Shown here: piece after piece, positions 7,215-16,026 of the stretch
Position numbering within the stretch: position 1 is the stretch's first letter
Layout of the letters: each line of letters opens with the position of its first letter
Assembly: GCF_900101545.1 (NCBI RefSeq)
Contig: NZ_FMZU01000013.1
Location: 124,001-188,000, forward strand
Length of the DNA: 64,000 bases
Source: Variovorax sp. CF079
GTDB lineage: Bacteria > Pseudomonadota > Gammaproteobacteria > Burkholderiales > Burkholderiaceae_C
Direction of reading: 5' to 3'
The notes under the pieces: model-generated
Seen by the model: the letters and a program-made list of their open reading frames with translations, nothing else
Told to the model about the DNA's origin: nothing
The model's database searches: none
Position numbers and translations under genes: made by a program

Positions 7215-8767
7215 GCATCACCGTCTACGTGCCGCGCGACTCCGCGGCCCTGGCCGCCGGCGCCGACCGCGTGGCGCGGCGCATCGCCGGCGAGGCCGCA
7301 GCGCGTGGTGCGGATATCCATCTGGTGCGCAACGGCTCGCGCGGCATGTTCTGGCTCGAGCCGCTGGTCGAGGTGGCCACGCCGGCCGGGCGCATCGCCT
7401 ACGGGCCGGTGGCGGTCGAGGATGTGGCGAGCCTGTTCGATGCGGGCTTCCTCGAGGGCGCGGCCCATGCGCTGCATCTCGGCCCGACGGAGGAGATCGC
7501 CTACCTGAAGAAGCAGGAGCGCCTCACCTTCGCCCGCATGGGCATCACCGATCCGCTGTCGCTCACCGACTACCAGGCACACGAAGGCTTCGCCGGCCTG
7601 CGCCGCGCGCTGGCGCTGGAACCCGCGCAGATCGTGCAGCAGGTGCTGGACTCGGGCCTGCGCGGGCGCGGCGGCGCGGCCTTCCCGGCCGGCATCAAGT
7701 GGAAGACGGTGCTGGCGACGGCGGCCGCGCAGAAGTACATCGTCTGCAATGCCGACGAAGGCGATTCGGGCACCTTCTCCGACCGCATGACGATGGAAGG
7801 CGACCCCTTCATGCTGATCGAAGGCATGACCATCGCAGGCATCGCGACCGGCGCGAGCATGGGCTACGTGTACGTGCGCTCCGAATACCCGCATGCGATC
7901 GCGTCGATGAACGAAGCCATCCGCCGCGCCGAGGCGGCAGGCTTCCTCGGCGACGACATCCTTCGATCGGGCCGCAGCTTCCGGCTGCAAGTGCGCAAGG
8001 GCGCCGGCTCCTACGTCTGCGGCGAAGAAACGGCGCTGCTCGAAAGCCTGGAGGGCAGGCGCGGCATCGTGCGCGCCAAGCCGCCGCTGCCGGCCATCGA
8101 GGGCCTGTTCGGCCAGCCCACGCTGATCAACAACGTGATCACGCTGGCCAGCGTGCCGCTCATCCTGGCGCGCGGCGCGGAGTTCTACCGCGACTTCGGC
8201 GTCGGGCGTTCGCGCGGCACCTTGCCGATGCAGCTGGCCGGGAACATCAGGCACGGCGGCCTGGTCGAGAAGGCCTTCGGCGTCACGCTGCGCGAGCTGC
8301 TCTATGACTACGGCGGCGGCTCCGCATCCGGCCGGCCGATCAAGGCGGTGCAGGTGGGCGGGCCGCTGGGCGCCTACCTGCCCGAATCGCAATGGGACCT
8401 GCCGTTGGACTACGAGGCCTACGCCGCCGTCGGCGGCACGGTCGGCCACGGCGGCATCGTGGTCCATGACGACACCGCCGATCTTTCGAAGCTCGCGCGC
8501 TACGCGATGGAGTTCTGCGCCATCGAGTCCTGCGGCAAGTGCACGCCCTGCCGCATCGGATCGACCCGCGGCGTCGAGGTCATCGACAAGATCCGGGCCG
8601 ACCAGAACCGGCCGCAGCAGGTGATGCTGCTGCGCGACCTGTGCGACACGATGGTCCACGGCTCGCTGTGCGCGATGGGCGGAATGACGCCGTTCCCGGT
8701 GCTGTCCGCACTCAACCATTTCCCCGAAGACTTCGGGCTGGTCGTGCCCGATCGCAAAGCAGCCTGA
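7211..8767 (+). CDS. fdsB: NAD-dependent formate dehydrogenase beta subunit
   Basis: A 518-residue NuoF-like subunit that binds FMN and NAD(H) and delivers electrons from formate oxidation to NAD+. An N-terminal thioredoxin-like region of about 110 residues lacks the cluster cysteines, as is normal for FdsB. Then come the FMN/NADH motifs GLRGRGGAAFPAG and CNADEGDSGTF, and the [4Fe-4S] signature ESCGKCTPCRIGSTRG near residue 440. The ATG at 7211 overlaps the fdsG stop, so translation is likely coupled. Length and motif order are complete. It works in the cytoplasm with FdsA and FdsG. Confidence 0.97.
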   Translation: MSITVYVPRDSAALAAGADRVARRIAGEAAARGADIHLVRNGSRGMFWLEPLVEVATPAGRIAYGPVAVEDVASLFDAGFLEGAAHALHLGPTEEIAYLKKQERLTFARMGITDPLSLTDYQAHEGFAGLRRALALEPAQIVQQVLDSGLRGRGGAAFPAGIKWKTVLATAAAQKYIVCNADEGDSGTFSDRMTMEGDPFMLIEGMTIAGIATGASMGYVYVRSEYPHAIASMNEAIRRAEAAGFLGDDILRSGRSFRLQVRKGAGSYVCGEETALLESLEGRRGIVRAKPPLPAIEGLFGQPTLINNVITLASVPLILARGAEFYRDFGVGRSRGTLPMQLAGNIRHGGLVEKAFGVTLRELLYDYGGGSASGRPIKAVQVGGPLGAYLPESQWDLPLDYEAYAAVGGTVGHGGIVVHDDTADLSKLARYAMEFCAIESCGKCTPCRIGSTRGVEVIDKIRADQNRPQQVMLLRDLCDTMVHGSLCAMGGMTPFPVLSALNHFPEDFGLVVPDRKAA

Positions 8768-8787
8768 GAAAAGAAGAGGAACAAGCC

Positions 8788-11652
8788 ATGCTCGACCACC
8801 TGAAAGAGACCGACTACGGCACGCCCCGCCGCGAGTCCGAGCGCGAGGTGACGCTCGAGATCGACGGCTACGAAGTGACCGTGCCCGCGGGCACCTCGCT
8901 GATGCGCGCGGCGGTCGATGCCGGCATCCAGGTGCCCAAGCTGTGCGCGACGGACAGCCTCGAGCCCTTCGGCTCGTGCCGGCTGTGCCTGGTCGAGATC
9001 GATGGACGCAAGGGCTTTCCGGCCTCCTGCACCACGCCCGCCGAGGCCGGCATGAAGGTGCGCACGCAGACGCCGAAGCTCCAGGAGCTGCGCAAGGGCG
9101 TGATGGAGCTCTACATCTCCGACCATCCGCTGGACTGCCTCACCTGTTCGGCCAACGGCAACTGCGAGCTGCAGGACATGGCGGGCGTCACCGGCCTGCG
9201 CAACGTGCGCTACGGCTTCGACGGCGCCAACCACCTGAAGAGTGCGAAGGACGAATCGAACCCGTACTTCACCTACGACCCGTCGAAGTGCATCGTCTGC
9301 AACCGCTGCGTGCGCGCCTGTGAAGAAACGCAAGGCACCTTCGCGCTCACGATCAGCGGGCGCGGCTTCGAGTCGCGCGTCTCGCCGGGCCAGGACCAGG
9401 CCTTCATGGAATCGGAGTGCGTGAGCTGCGGCGCCTGCGTCGAGGCCTGCCCGACGGCCACGCTGCAGGAGAAGTCGGTGATCTGGCTCGGCCAGGCCGA
9501 ACACAGTGTCATCACCACCTGCGCCTACTGCGGCGTGGGCTGCGCCTTCAAGGCCGAGATGAAGGGCAGCGAGGTGGTCCGAATGGTGCCGTGGAAGGAC
9601 GGCAAGGCCAACGAAGGGCACTCCTGCGTCAAGGGTCGCTTCGCCTGGGGCTATGCGACGCACCAGGACCGCATGCTGAAGCCGATGATCCGCGCGAAGA
9701 TCAGCGACCCGTGGCAGGAAGTGAGCTGGGAGGTCGCGTTGAACCATGCCGCGAGCGAGTTCAAACGCCTGCAGGCCAAGTACGGCAAGGATTCGATCGG
9801 CGGCATCACCTCCTCGCGCTGCACGAACGAAGAAACCTACCTGGTGCAGAAGCTCGTGCGCGCCGCCTTCGGCAACAACAACGTCGACACCTGCGCCCGT
9901 GTGTGCCACTCGCCCACCGGCTACGGCCTCAAGCAAACGCTGGGCGAATCCGCGGGCACCCAGACCTTCAAGTCGGTGGAGAAGGCCGACGTGGTCATGG
10001 TGATCGGCGCCAATCCGACCGACGGCCATCCGGTGTTCGCCTCGCGCATGAAGAGGCGGCTGCGCGAAGGTGCGAAGCTGATCGTGGTCGATCCGCGCCG
10101 CATCGACATCGTGAAGTCGCCGCACGTGAAGGCCGCGCACCACCTGCAGCTCAAGCCCGGCACCAACGTGGCGGTGGTCACTGCGCTCGCGCACGTCATC
10201 GTCACCGAAGGCCTGGCGGCGGAGGACTTCATCGCCGAGCGCTGCGACACCGCATCGTTCAACGAATGGAAGGCCTTCGTCGCCCGCCCCGAGCAGTCGC
10301 CCGAGGCCACGGAGGAGGCGACCGGCGTGCCGGCGGCGCAGCTGCGTGCCGCGGCGCGCCTGTTCGCCACGGCCGGCAACGGCGCCATCTACTACGGCCT
10401 CGGCGTGACCGAGCACAGCCAGGGCTCGACCACGGTGATGGGCATCGCGAACCTGGCCATGGTCACCGGCAACGTGGGGCGCGAGGGCGTCGGCGTCAAT
10501 CCACTGCGCGGCCAGAACAACGTGCAGGGTGCCTGCGACATGGGTTCCTTCCCGCACGAGCTGCCCGGCTACCGCCACGTCTCGGACAGCACCACCCGCG
10601 CGAGCTTCGAGGCCGCCTGGGGCGTTCCGATCAACCCCGAGCCGGGGCTGCGGATTCCCAACATGTTCGACGCCGCGCTCGGTGGCGCCTTCAAGGGCCT
10701 CTACTGCGAGGGCGAGGACATCGTGCAGTCCGATCCGAACACGCAGCACGTGGCGGCGGCGATGATGGCGATGGAGTGCGTGGTGGTGCAGGACATGTTC
10801 CTCAACGAGACCGCGAAGTACGCGCACGTGTTCCTGCCCGGCTCGTCCTTCCTGGAGAAGGACGGCACCTTCACCAATGCCGAGCGCCGCATCTCGCGCG
10901 TGCGCAAGGTGATGCCGCCGAAGGCCGGCTATGCGGACTGGGAGATCACCGTGAAGCTGGCGCAGGCGCTCGGCTACCCGATGGACTACAAGAGTCCGGA
11001 GGACGTCATGGCCGAGATCGCCGCGCTGACGCCGACCTTCCGCGGCGTGAGCTACAAGCGCCTCGACGAGCTCGGCAGCATCCAGTGGCCCTGCAACGAT
11101 GCCGCGCCCGAAGGCACGCCGACCATGCACATCGACAGCTTCGTGCGTGGCAAGGGCCGCTTCATCGTCACGCAGTACGTGGCGACCGACGAGAAGGTGA
11201 CGCGCAAGTTCCCGCTGCTGCTCACCACCGGCCGGATCCTGTCGCAGTACAACGTCGGCGCACAGACCCGCCGCACCGACAACAACCAGTGGCACAGCGA
11301 GGACCGGCTGGAGATCCATCCGCACGATGCCGAGGAACGAGGCATCAAGGACGACGACTGGGTCGGCATCCAGAGCCGCGCGGGCGAGACGGTGCTGCGC
11401 GCCACGGTGTCCGAACGTATGCAGCCGGGCGTGGTCTACACCACCTTCCACTTCCCCGAGTCGGGCGCCAACGTCATCACCACCGACAACTCCGACTGGG
11501 CCACCAACTGCCCTGAATACAAGGTCACCGCGGTGCAGGTCATGCCGGTGATGCAGCCCTCCGCGTGGCAGCAGGAGTACAGCCGCTTCAACGAGGTCCA
11601 GCAGGGCTTGCTGACGGCTGCGCAGGCCAACGAAACGGTGCCCGCAAAGTGA
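8788..11652 (+). CDS. fdsA: NAD-dependent formate dehydrogenase alpha subunit (molybdenum catalytic subunit)
   Basis: A 954-residue catalytic subunit. The N-terminal part carries a [2Fe-2S] site starting at Cys53, a His/Cys-ligated cluster (HPLDCLTCSANGNCELQ), two ferredoxin-like clusters (CIVCNRCVRAC and CVSCGACVEACP) and the CAYCGVGC cluster before the molybdopterin domain. Cys373 in ARVCHSPT is the expected molybdenum ligand, so this is the cysteine rather than the selenocysteine form. The C-terminal domain (residues ~840-954) is the molybdopterin-dinucleotide-binding fold. The ATG at 8788 follows AAGAGGAACAAGCC; the open frame upstream belongs to an fdsB shadow. The enzyme converts formate to CO2 and, in characterised relatives, can run in reverse. 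Confidence 0.97.
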   Translation: MLDHLKETDYGTPRRESEREVTLEIDGYEVTVPAGTSLMRAAVDAGIQVPKLCATDSLEPFGSCRLCLVEIDGRKGFPASCTTPAEAGMKVRTQTPKLQELRKGVMELYISDHPLDCLTCSANGNCELQDMAGVTGLRNVRYGFDGANHLKSAKDESNPYFTYDPSKCIVCNRCVRACEETQGTFALTISGRGFESRVSPGQDQAFMESECVSCGACVEACPTATLQEKSVIWLGQAEHSVITTCAYCGVGCAFKAEMKGSEVVRMVPWKDGKANEGHSCVKGRFAWGYATHQDRMLKPMIRAKISDPWQEVSWEVALNHAASEFKRLQAKYGKDSIGGITSSRCTNEETYLVQKLVRAAFGNNNVDTCARVCHSPTGYGLKQTLGESAGTQTFKSVEKADVVMVIGANPTDGHPVFASRMKRRLREGAKLIVVDPRRIDIVKSPHVKAAHHLQLKPGTNVAVVTALAHVIVTEGLAAEDFIAERCDTASFNEWKAFVARPEQSPEATEEATGVPAAQLRAAARLFATAGNGAIYYGLGVTEHSQGSTTVMGIANLAMVTGNVGREGVGVNPLRGQNNVQGACDMGSFPHELPGYRHVSDSTTRASFEAAWGVPINPEPGLRIPNMFDAALGGAFKGLYCEGEDIVQSDPNTQHVAAAMMAMECVVVQDMFLNETAKYAHVFLPGSSFLEKDGTFTNAERRISRVRKVMPPKAGYADWEITVKLAQALGYPMDYKSPEDVMAEIAALTPTFRGVSYKRLDELGSIQWPCNDAAPEGTPTMHIDSFVRGKGRFIVTQYVATDEKVTRKFPLLLTTGRILSQYNVGAQTRRTDNNQWHSEDRLEIHPHDAEERGIKDDDWVGIQSRAGETVLRATVSERMQPGVVYTTFHFPESGANVITTDNSDWATNCPEYKVTAVQVMPVMQPSAWQQEYSRFNEVQQGLLTAAQANETVPAK

Positions 11653-12500
11653 CAGCCGTTGTTGCAACCCCGCTTTTCGAAGGCGCCCGCCTGCTGCCGG
11701 TCAACGGCGTGCGCGGCGGGCTGGACTTCGCGGTGCAGGACTGGGTGGCCGAGGAAGTGCCCGTCGCGCTGGAGTTCAACGGCATCTCGCACGCGGTGAT
11801 GCTCGCCACGCCCTCGGACCTGGAGGACTTCGCGCTCGGCTTCTCGCTCAGCGAGGGCATCCTGGACCATGCGCGCGAGCTCTATGCGGTGGAGGCCGAG
11901 CCCTCGGCGCTCGGCATTACCGTGCATCTGGAAGTGGCCAGCGCCGCGTTCGCCCGCCTGAAGCAGCGGCGCCGTTCGATGGCCGGGCGCACCGGTTGCG
12001 GCTTGTGCGGCACCGAAAGCCTGGCGCAGGTCTCGCGCCAGCTGCCTGTGCTTATCGATGCCGCGCGCCTGGATCGGCGCGCGATCGCCCGCGCCATGTC
12101 GCAGTTCCACGCCTTGCAGACGCTGCAGCAGGCCACCGGCGCCGTGCATGCGGCCGCATGGTGCACCGCGAAAGGCGAAGTGATGTGCTTGCGCGAGGAC
12201 GTCGGGCGCCACAACGCACTCGACAAGTTGATCGGCGCGCTGGCATCCAGCGGGGTCGATGCGTCGGCCGGCTTCATCGCCGTCACCAGCCGCGCCAGCT
12301 TCGAGATGGTGCAGAAGACCGCCATGGCCGGCGTGTCGCTGCTCGCCGCGGTGTCCGCGCCCACCTCTTTCGCGGTCGAGACCGCGCAGCGGGCCGGTCT
12401 CACGCTGGTCGGCTTCGCGCGCAAGGAAGACCTGGTGGTCTATTGCCAGCCGGAACGTACTTCGGCCAACCCGGCGTCCGGCGCAAGCCGCGCGCACTGA
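11649..12500 (+). CDS. fdhD: Formate dehydrogenase accessory sulfurtransferase FdhD (FdsC)
   Basis: A 283-residue FdhD-family protein that passes sulfur from the cysteine desulfurase IscS to the molybdenum cofactor, a step needed for active formate dehydrogenase. The essential cysteine pair is visible as Cys117-Gly-Leu-Cys120. Family segments include the early FNG-SHAVMLATPSDLEDFALGFSLSEGI region and the ED-VGRHNALDKLIG motif. The start is GTG at 11649, overlapping the fdsA stop (GTGA), giving MTAVVATPLF. The upstream open frame is an fdsA shadow. In fds operons this position is called fdsC. Confidence 0.95.
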   Translation: MTAVVATPLFEGARLLPVNGVRGGLDFAVQDWVAEEVPVALEFNGISHAVMLATPSDLEDFALGFSLSEGILDHARELYAVEAEPSALGITVHLEVASAAFARLKQRRRSMAGRTGCGLCGTESLAQVSRQLPVLIDAARLDRRAIARAMSQFHALQTLQQATGAVHAAAWCTAKGEVMCLREDVGRHNALDKLIGALASSGVDASAGFIAVTSRASFEMVQKTAMAGVSLLAAVSAPTSFAVETAQRAGLTLVGFARKEDLVVYCQPERTSANPASGASRAH

Positions 12501-12519
12501 ATCCAATTCGAGAGGCAGC

Positions 12520-12771
12520 ATGCACGATCCCGGCGCACAACTGGTCAAGATGGCCAACCAGATCGGCACCTTCTTCCAGGCTCAGACACCCGCCGACTCC
12601 GTCGCGGCCAGGCAGGCGATCGCCTCGCACCTGAAGTCGTTCTGGGCGCCCAGCATGCGCGCTCAGTTGCTGTTCCAGCTTGACGAAGGAGGTGCCGGCG
12701 ACCTGCTGCCGATCGTCGCCTCGGCAGTGCGCAGCCATCGGACGACGCTGCTTCCCGGCGAGGCCGGCTAG
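12520..12771 (+). CDS. fdsD: Formate dehydrogenase delta subunit / maturation factor
   Basis: An 83-residue protein matching the small FdsD family (MANQIGTFF near the start, then SHLKSFWAPSMRAQL). In Rhodobacter and Cupriavidus systems FdsD is required for active enzyme, probably helping cofactor insertion with FdsC, and is not always found in the purified complex. The ATG at 12520 is preceded by AGAGGCAGC. Its TAG stop lies inside the 24-bp palindrome at 12768-12791. It is the last gene of the fds operon. Confidence 0.93.
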   Translation: MHDPGAQLVKMANQIGTFFQAQTPADSVAARQAIASHLKSFWAPSMRAQLLFQLDEGGAGDLLPIVASAVRSHRTTLLPGEAG

Positions 12772-12791
12772 GGCCTGTTAACAGGCCCTAG
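12768..12791. terminator. 24-bp perfect palindrome, candidate bidirectional terminator
   Basis: CTAGGGCCTGTT (12768-12779) followed at once by its complement AACAGGCCCTAG (12780-12791). The fdsD stop (TAG, 12769-12771) and the stop of the converging small membrane gene (TAG on the minus strand, 12788-12790) lie in mirror positions in the two arms. Folded in RNA it gives an about 10-bp hairpin with a tight GUUAAC loop. There is no T-tract on either side, so intrinsic termination is not certain. Confidence 0.5.
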
Positions 12792-13063
12792 GCGCCCTGG
12801 AGCAGCCTGGCGTGCGCCACGCGCTCCTCGTGCACCTTGAGCAGCAACTCGTAGTACATGCACAGCGGCATGGCGATGAACACCATGCCGGCGACGTAGA
12901 TGATCAGGCTCATCACCGGAAAGTCGGCGCTGCCCCAGTAGGGAATCGACGCGGCGGCCGCGCCGATGGCAATGATGGCGATCACCGCCTTCAATGCACG
13001 GCCCATGAAAGCAGCCCGCAAGTGGCCGGGCCGGTCGTCGCCCTTGTCTCCATCGTGATCCAT
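12788..13063 (-). CDS. Small membrane protein of unknown function (91 aa)
   Basis: Two hydrophobic segments are clear, about residues 25-42 (VIAIIAIGAAAASI) and 50-72 (VMSLIIYVAGMVFIAMPL). They are preceded by an acidic N-terminus (MDHDGDKGDD) and followed by a charged tail. The ATG at 13061-13063 follows AAGGAAAACC. Another in-frame Met at residue 20 is possible. No known family is recognised. The gene converges on the fds operon through the shared palindrome and is divergent from the threonate operon 109 bases away, with which it may share regulation. Confidence 0.65.
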   Translation of the reverse strand: MDHDGDKGDDRPGHLRAAFMGRALKAVIAIIAIGAAAASIPYWGSADFPVMSLIIYVAGMVFIAMPLCMYYELLLKVHEERVAHARLLQGA

Positions 13064-13071
13064 GGTTTTCC

Positions 13072-13100
13072 TTGGTTGAGGCGCTACCGCTTCTTATCAT
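13072..13100 (+). promoter_or_regulatory. Candidate sigma-70 promoter of the threonate operon
   Basis: TTGGTT (13072-13077) and TATCAT (13095-13100) are spaced by 17 bases, giving a transcript starting near 13107 and a leader of about 66 bases before the ATG at 13173. The -35 element is only 8 bases from the divergent start codon at 13063, so the two leaders overlap. Identified by eye. Confidence 0.4.
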
Positions 13101-13172
13101 GTGGGCCGGACCGGGGCAATGCTGAAGTCCCGCAGTGCGCGCGCTGCACCATCCCAACTCTCAGGAATCTCC

Positions 13173-14075
13173 ATGAAAAAAGCAGGACTCGTCGGCCTGG
13201 GCGCCATGGGCGCCGGCATCGCGGCCACCTTGCGCAGCAAGGGCTACGAGATGCATGTGTGCGATGCGCGCCCCGGCGCTGCGCTCGCCTTTGCCGAACA
13301 GGGCGGCGTCGCCTGGGCCACGCCGGCGCAGGTCGCGGCCGAATGCGAGCGCGTCGTCTCGGTCGTGGTCAATGCGCAGCAGACCGAGGCGGTGCTGTTC
13401 GGCGAAGCGGGCGCGGCCGCGGCGATGAAGCCCGGCAGCGTGTTCGTGATGTGCTCGACGGTGGATCCCAACTGGTCCATCGCGCTGGAGGAACGCCTCG
13501 GCGCCGCCGGCATCCACTACATCGACGCGCCGATCTCCGGCGGCGCGGCCAAGGCCGCGAGCGGCCAGATGACGATGATGAGTTCGGCAAAGCCCGAGGC
13601 CTATGCCAAGGCCGATGCGCTGCTCGATGCCATGGCCGGCAAGGTCTACCGGCTGGGCGACCGCGCCGGCGCGGGCAGCAAGGTGAAGATCATCAACCAG
13701 CTCTTGGCCGGCGTGCACATCGCCGCCGCCGCCGAGGCCATGGCGCTGGGCCTGCGTGAAGGCGTGGCGCCCGAGGCGCTGTACGAGGTGATCACGCACA
13801 GCGCCGGCAACAGCTGGATGTTCGAGAACCGCATGGCCCACGTGCTGGCCGGCGACTACACGCCGCTGTCGGCGGTCGATATCTTCGTCAAGGACCTGGG
13901 CCTGGTGCTCGACACCGCGCGCGCGAGCAAGTTTCCGCTGCCGCTTGCATCCACCGCGCACCAGATGTTCATGCAGGCCTCCACCGCGGGCTTCGCGAAG
14001 GAAGACGACAGCGCGGTGATCAAGATCTTTCCGGGCATCGAACTGCCTTCCACTCCCAACAAAGACAAGCCATGA
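13173..14075 (+). CDS. ltnD: L-threonate dehydrogenase (3-hydroxyisobutyrate dehydrogenase family)
   Basis: A 300-residue beta-hydroxyacid dehydrogenase with the N-terminal dinucleotide motif GLVGLGAMGAGIA, the substrate motif DAPISGGAAKAASGQMT and the catalytic-lysine region GAGSKVKIINQLL. In the L-threonate pathway it oxidises L-threonate to 2-oxo-tetronate with NAD+. The specific call depends on the next three genes, which encode the kinase, decarboxylase and isomerase of that pathway. The ATG at 13173 follows AGGAATCTCC; an earlier in-frame ATG at 13101 gives an unconvincing N-terminus. The gene ends overlapping otnK by four bases (ATGA). Confidence 0.85.
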   Translation: MKKAGLVGLGAMGAGIAATLRSKGYEMHVCDARPGAALAFAEQGGVAWATPAQVAAECERVVSVVVNAQQTEAVLFGEAGAAAAMKPGSVFVMCSTVDPNWSIALEERLGAAGIHYIDAPISGGAAKAASGQMTMMSSAKPEAYAKADALLDAMAGKVYRLGDRAGAGSKVKIINQLLAGVHIAAAAEAMALGLREGVAPEALYEVITHSAGNSWMFENRMAHVLAGDYTPLSAVDIFVKDLGLVLDTARASKFPLPLASTAHQMFMQASTAGFAKEDDSAVIKIFPGIELPSTPNKDKP

Positions 14076-15340
14076 CCGTCCTGCTCGGCTGCATCGCCGA
14101 CGATTTCACCGGCGCGACCGATCTCGCCAACAACCTGGTGCGCGCCGGCATGCGCGTGGTGCAGACCATCGGCGTGCCGCAAGAGCCGCTGGCCGCCGAA
14201 GTCGATGCGGTGGTGGTGGCGCTCAAGTCGCGCACCATCGCGCCGGGCGAAGCGGTGGCGCAATCGCTCGACGCGCTGCGCTGGCTGCAAGCGCAGGGCG
14301 CGCAGCAGATCTATTTCAAGTACTGCTCCACCTTCGACAGCACGCCCGAGGGCAACATCGGGCCGGTGACCGAGGCGCTGATGGATGCGCTGGACACCGA
14401 CCTCACCATTGCCACGCCGGCCTTCCCCGACAACAAGCGCACCGTCTTCAAGGGCTACCTGTTCGCGGGCGAGGTGCTGCTCAACGAGAGCGGCATGCAG
14501 AACCATCCGCTCACGCCGATGACCGATGCCAACCTGGTGCGGGTGCTGCAGGCGCAGACGCGGCGCAAGGTGGGGCTGATCGATCATGTGGCCGTGGCGC
14601 AGGGACCGGCCGCGATCGGCGAGCGCATCGCACAGTTGCGCGCGCAGGGCGTGGGCATCGCGATCGTCGATGCGGTCTCGAACGATGACCTGCTGCGCCT
14701 CGGCCCGGCGCTGGCGCAGATGCCGCTGGTCACGGCCGGCTCGGGCGTCGCGATCGGCCTCGCGGCCAACTTCGGCATCGCGCCTTCGTCCGCCGCGAGC
14801 GCGCTGCCTGCGGCTTCGGGGCTCGGGGCCGTGGTGTCGGGCAGCTGCTCGCTTGCCACCAACCGGCAGGTGCAGCACTTCATCGCGTCGGGCCGGCCGG
14901 CGCTGGCGATCGATCCCTTGCGCATCGCGGCAGGCGTCGACGTCGTGGCCGAGGCGCTGGCCTGGGCCGCACCGCTCGTCGAATCCGGCCCGGTGCTGGT
15001 CTATTCGACGGCCGAGTCCGGCGCCGTGAAGTCGGTGCAGGGCCGGCTCGGCGTCGAGGAAGCCGGCGCGATGGTGGAGCGCACCATCGCCGCGATCGCG
15101 CGCGGGCTGGTCGCGCAAGGCGTGCGCCAGCTGGTGGTGGCGGGCGGTGAAACGTCGGGCGCCTGCGTGCAGGCGCTCGGCATCGCGCAACTGCAGATCG
15201 GCGCGCAGATCGACCCCGGCGTGCCGTGGTGCCATGCGGCGGCCGAGGCCGCCGGCGGCACGGGTCTGCATATCGCGCTCAAGTCCGGCAACTTCGGTAC
15301 CGACGATTTCTTTTCGAAAGCCTTTACAGTCATCGGATGA
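14072..15340 (+). CDS. otnK: 3-oxo-tetronate 4-kinase (DUF1537 four-carbon acid sugar kinase)
   Basis: A 422-residue kinase with the two-domain DUF1537 architecture. The N-terminal substrate domain begins GCIADDFTGATDLANNLV, and the C-terminal nucleotide domain contains GSCSLATNRQVQ and VAGGETSGACVQALG. It phosphorylates 3-oxo-tetronate at C4 with ATP. Start and stop codons overlap both neighbours by four bases (ATGA), giving a tightly coupled ltnD-otnK-otnC order. Length matches the family. Related kinases act on D-erythronate, D-threonate and other C4 acids; the L-threonate assignment comes from the combination with LtnD and OtnI. Confidence 0.9.
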   Translation: MTVLLGCIADDFTGATDLANNLVRAGMRVVQTIGVPQEPLAAEVDAVVVALKSRTIAPGEAVAQSLDALRWLQAQGAQQIYFKYCSTFDSTPEGNIGPVTEALMDALDTDLTIATPAFPDNKRTVFKGYLFAGEVLLNESGMQNHPLTPMTDANLVRVLQAQTRRKVGLIDHVAVAQGPAAIGERIAQLRAQGVGIAIVDAVSNDDLLRLGPALAQMPLVTAGSGVAIGLAANFGIAPSSAASALPAASGLGAVVSGSCSLATNRQVQHFIASGRPALAIDPLRIAAGVDVVAEALAWAAPLVESGPVLVYSTAESGAVKSVQGRLGVEEAGAMVERTIAAIARGLVAQGVRQLVVAGGETSGACVQALGIAQLQIGAQIDPGVPWCHAAAEAAGGTGLHIALKSGNFGTDDFFSKAFTVIG

Positions 15341-16014
15341 AAGAGAGCGAATCGCGCGAAGAGATCTGCCGCATCGGCCGCAGCCTGTTCGAGCGCGGCT
15401 ATGTGCATGCCACGGCGGGCAACATCAGCGTGCGGCTCGATGACGACGGCTTCCTGATCACGCCCACCGATGCCTGCCTCGGATTTCTCGACCCGGCGAA
15501 GCTCGCGCGCCTCGATGCCGGCCTGAACCAGACCGCCGGCGATCGCGCCAGCAAGACCATCGCGCTGCATGCGCGCATCCACGCCGCGGCCACGCGATTC
15601 GATGCCGGCACGCGTTGCGTGATCCACACCCATTCCACGCACTGCGTCGCGCTCTCGCTGCAACAGCCAGGCGAAGAACTGCTGCCGGCCCTCACGCCCT
15701 ATTTCGTGATGAAGGTCGGCCATGTGCCGGTGATTCCGTATCAGCGCCCGGGCGCGCCCGAAGCGGCCGAACTGGTGGCACAGGCCATCGAACGCTACGG
15801 CGCGCAGGGCACGCCGATCCGCGCCGTGATGCTCGAACGCCTGGGCCCGAACGTGTGGCACGAGACGCCCGCCGCCGCCATGGCCGTGCTCGAGGAACTC
15901 GAGGAGACCGCGAAGCTCTGGCTATGGAGCGGCCAGGCGATCGAGCGCCGACCGCAAGCCCTGGGCCCGGCCCAGATCGATGAACTGCGCCGCAGCTTCG
16001 GCGCTCGCTGGTAG
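15337..16014 (+). CDS. otnC: 3-oxo-tetronate 4-phosphate decarboxylase (class II aldolase family)
   Basis: A 225-residue class II aldolase/adducin-domain protein. AGNISVRLDDDGFLITPTD forms the substrate loop, and the zinc-binding histidines are seen in IHTHSTHCVALS. OtnC decarboxylates 3-oxo-tetronate 4-phosphate to dihydroxyacetone phosphate, which enters glycolysis. The ATG at 15337 overlaps the otnK stop. Homologous L-fuculose- and L-ribulose-phosphate aldolases share the fold, so the pathway call relies on the operon. OtnI follows after 12 bases with its own ribosome-binding site. Confidence 0.9.
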   Translation: MKESESREEICRIGRSLFERGYVHATAGNISVRLDDDGFLITPTDACLGFLDPAKLARLDAGLNQTAGDRASKTIALHARIHAAATRFDAGTRCVIHTHSTHCVALSLQQPGEELLPALTPYFVMKVGHVPVIPYQRPGAPEAAELVAQAIERYGAQGTPIRAVMLERLGPNVWHETPAAAMAVLEELEETAKLWLWSGQAIERRPQALGPAQIDELRRSFGARW

Positions 16015-16026
16015 AGGTTTCTTGTC

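Noticed and set aside
8500..11667. A 1055-codon open frame on the minus strand opposite fdsA
   Set aside because: Shadow of fdsA caused by codon bias; composition is not protein-like and the plus-strand gene has all expected cluster and molybdenum motifs.
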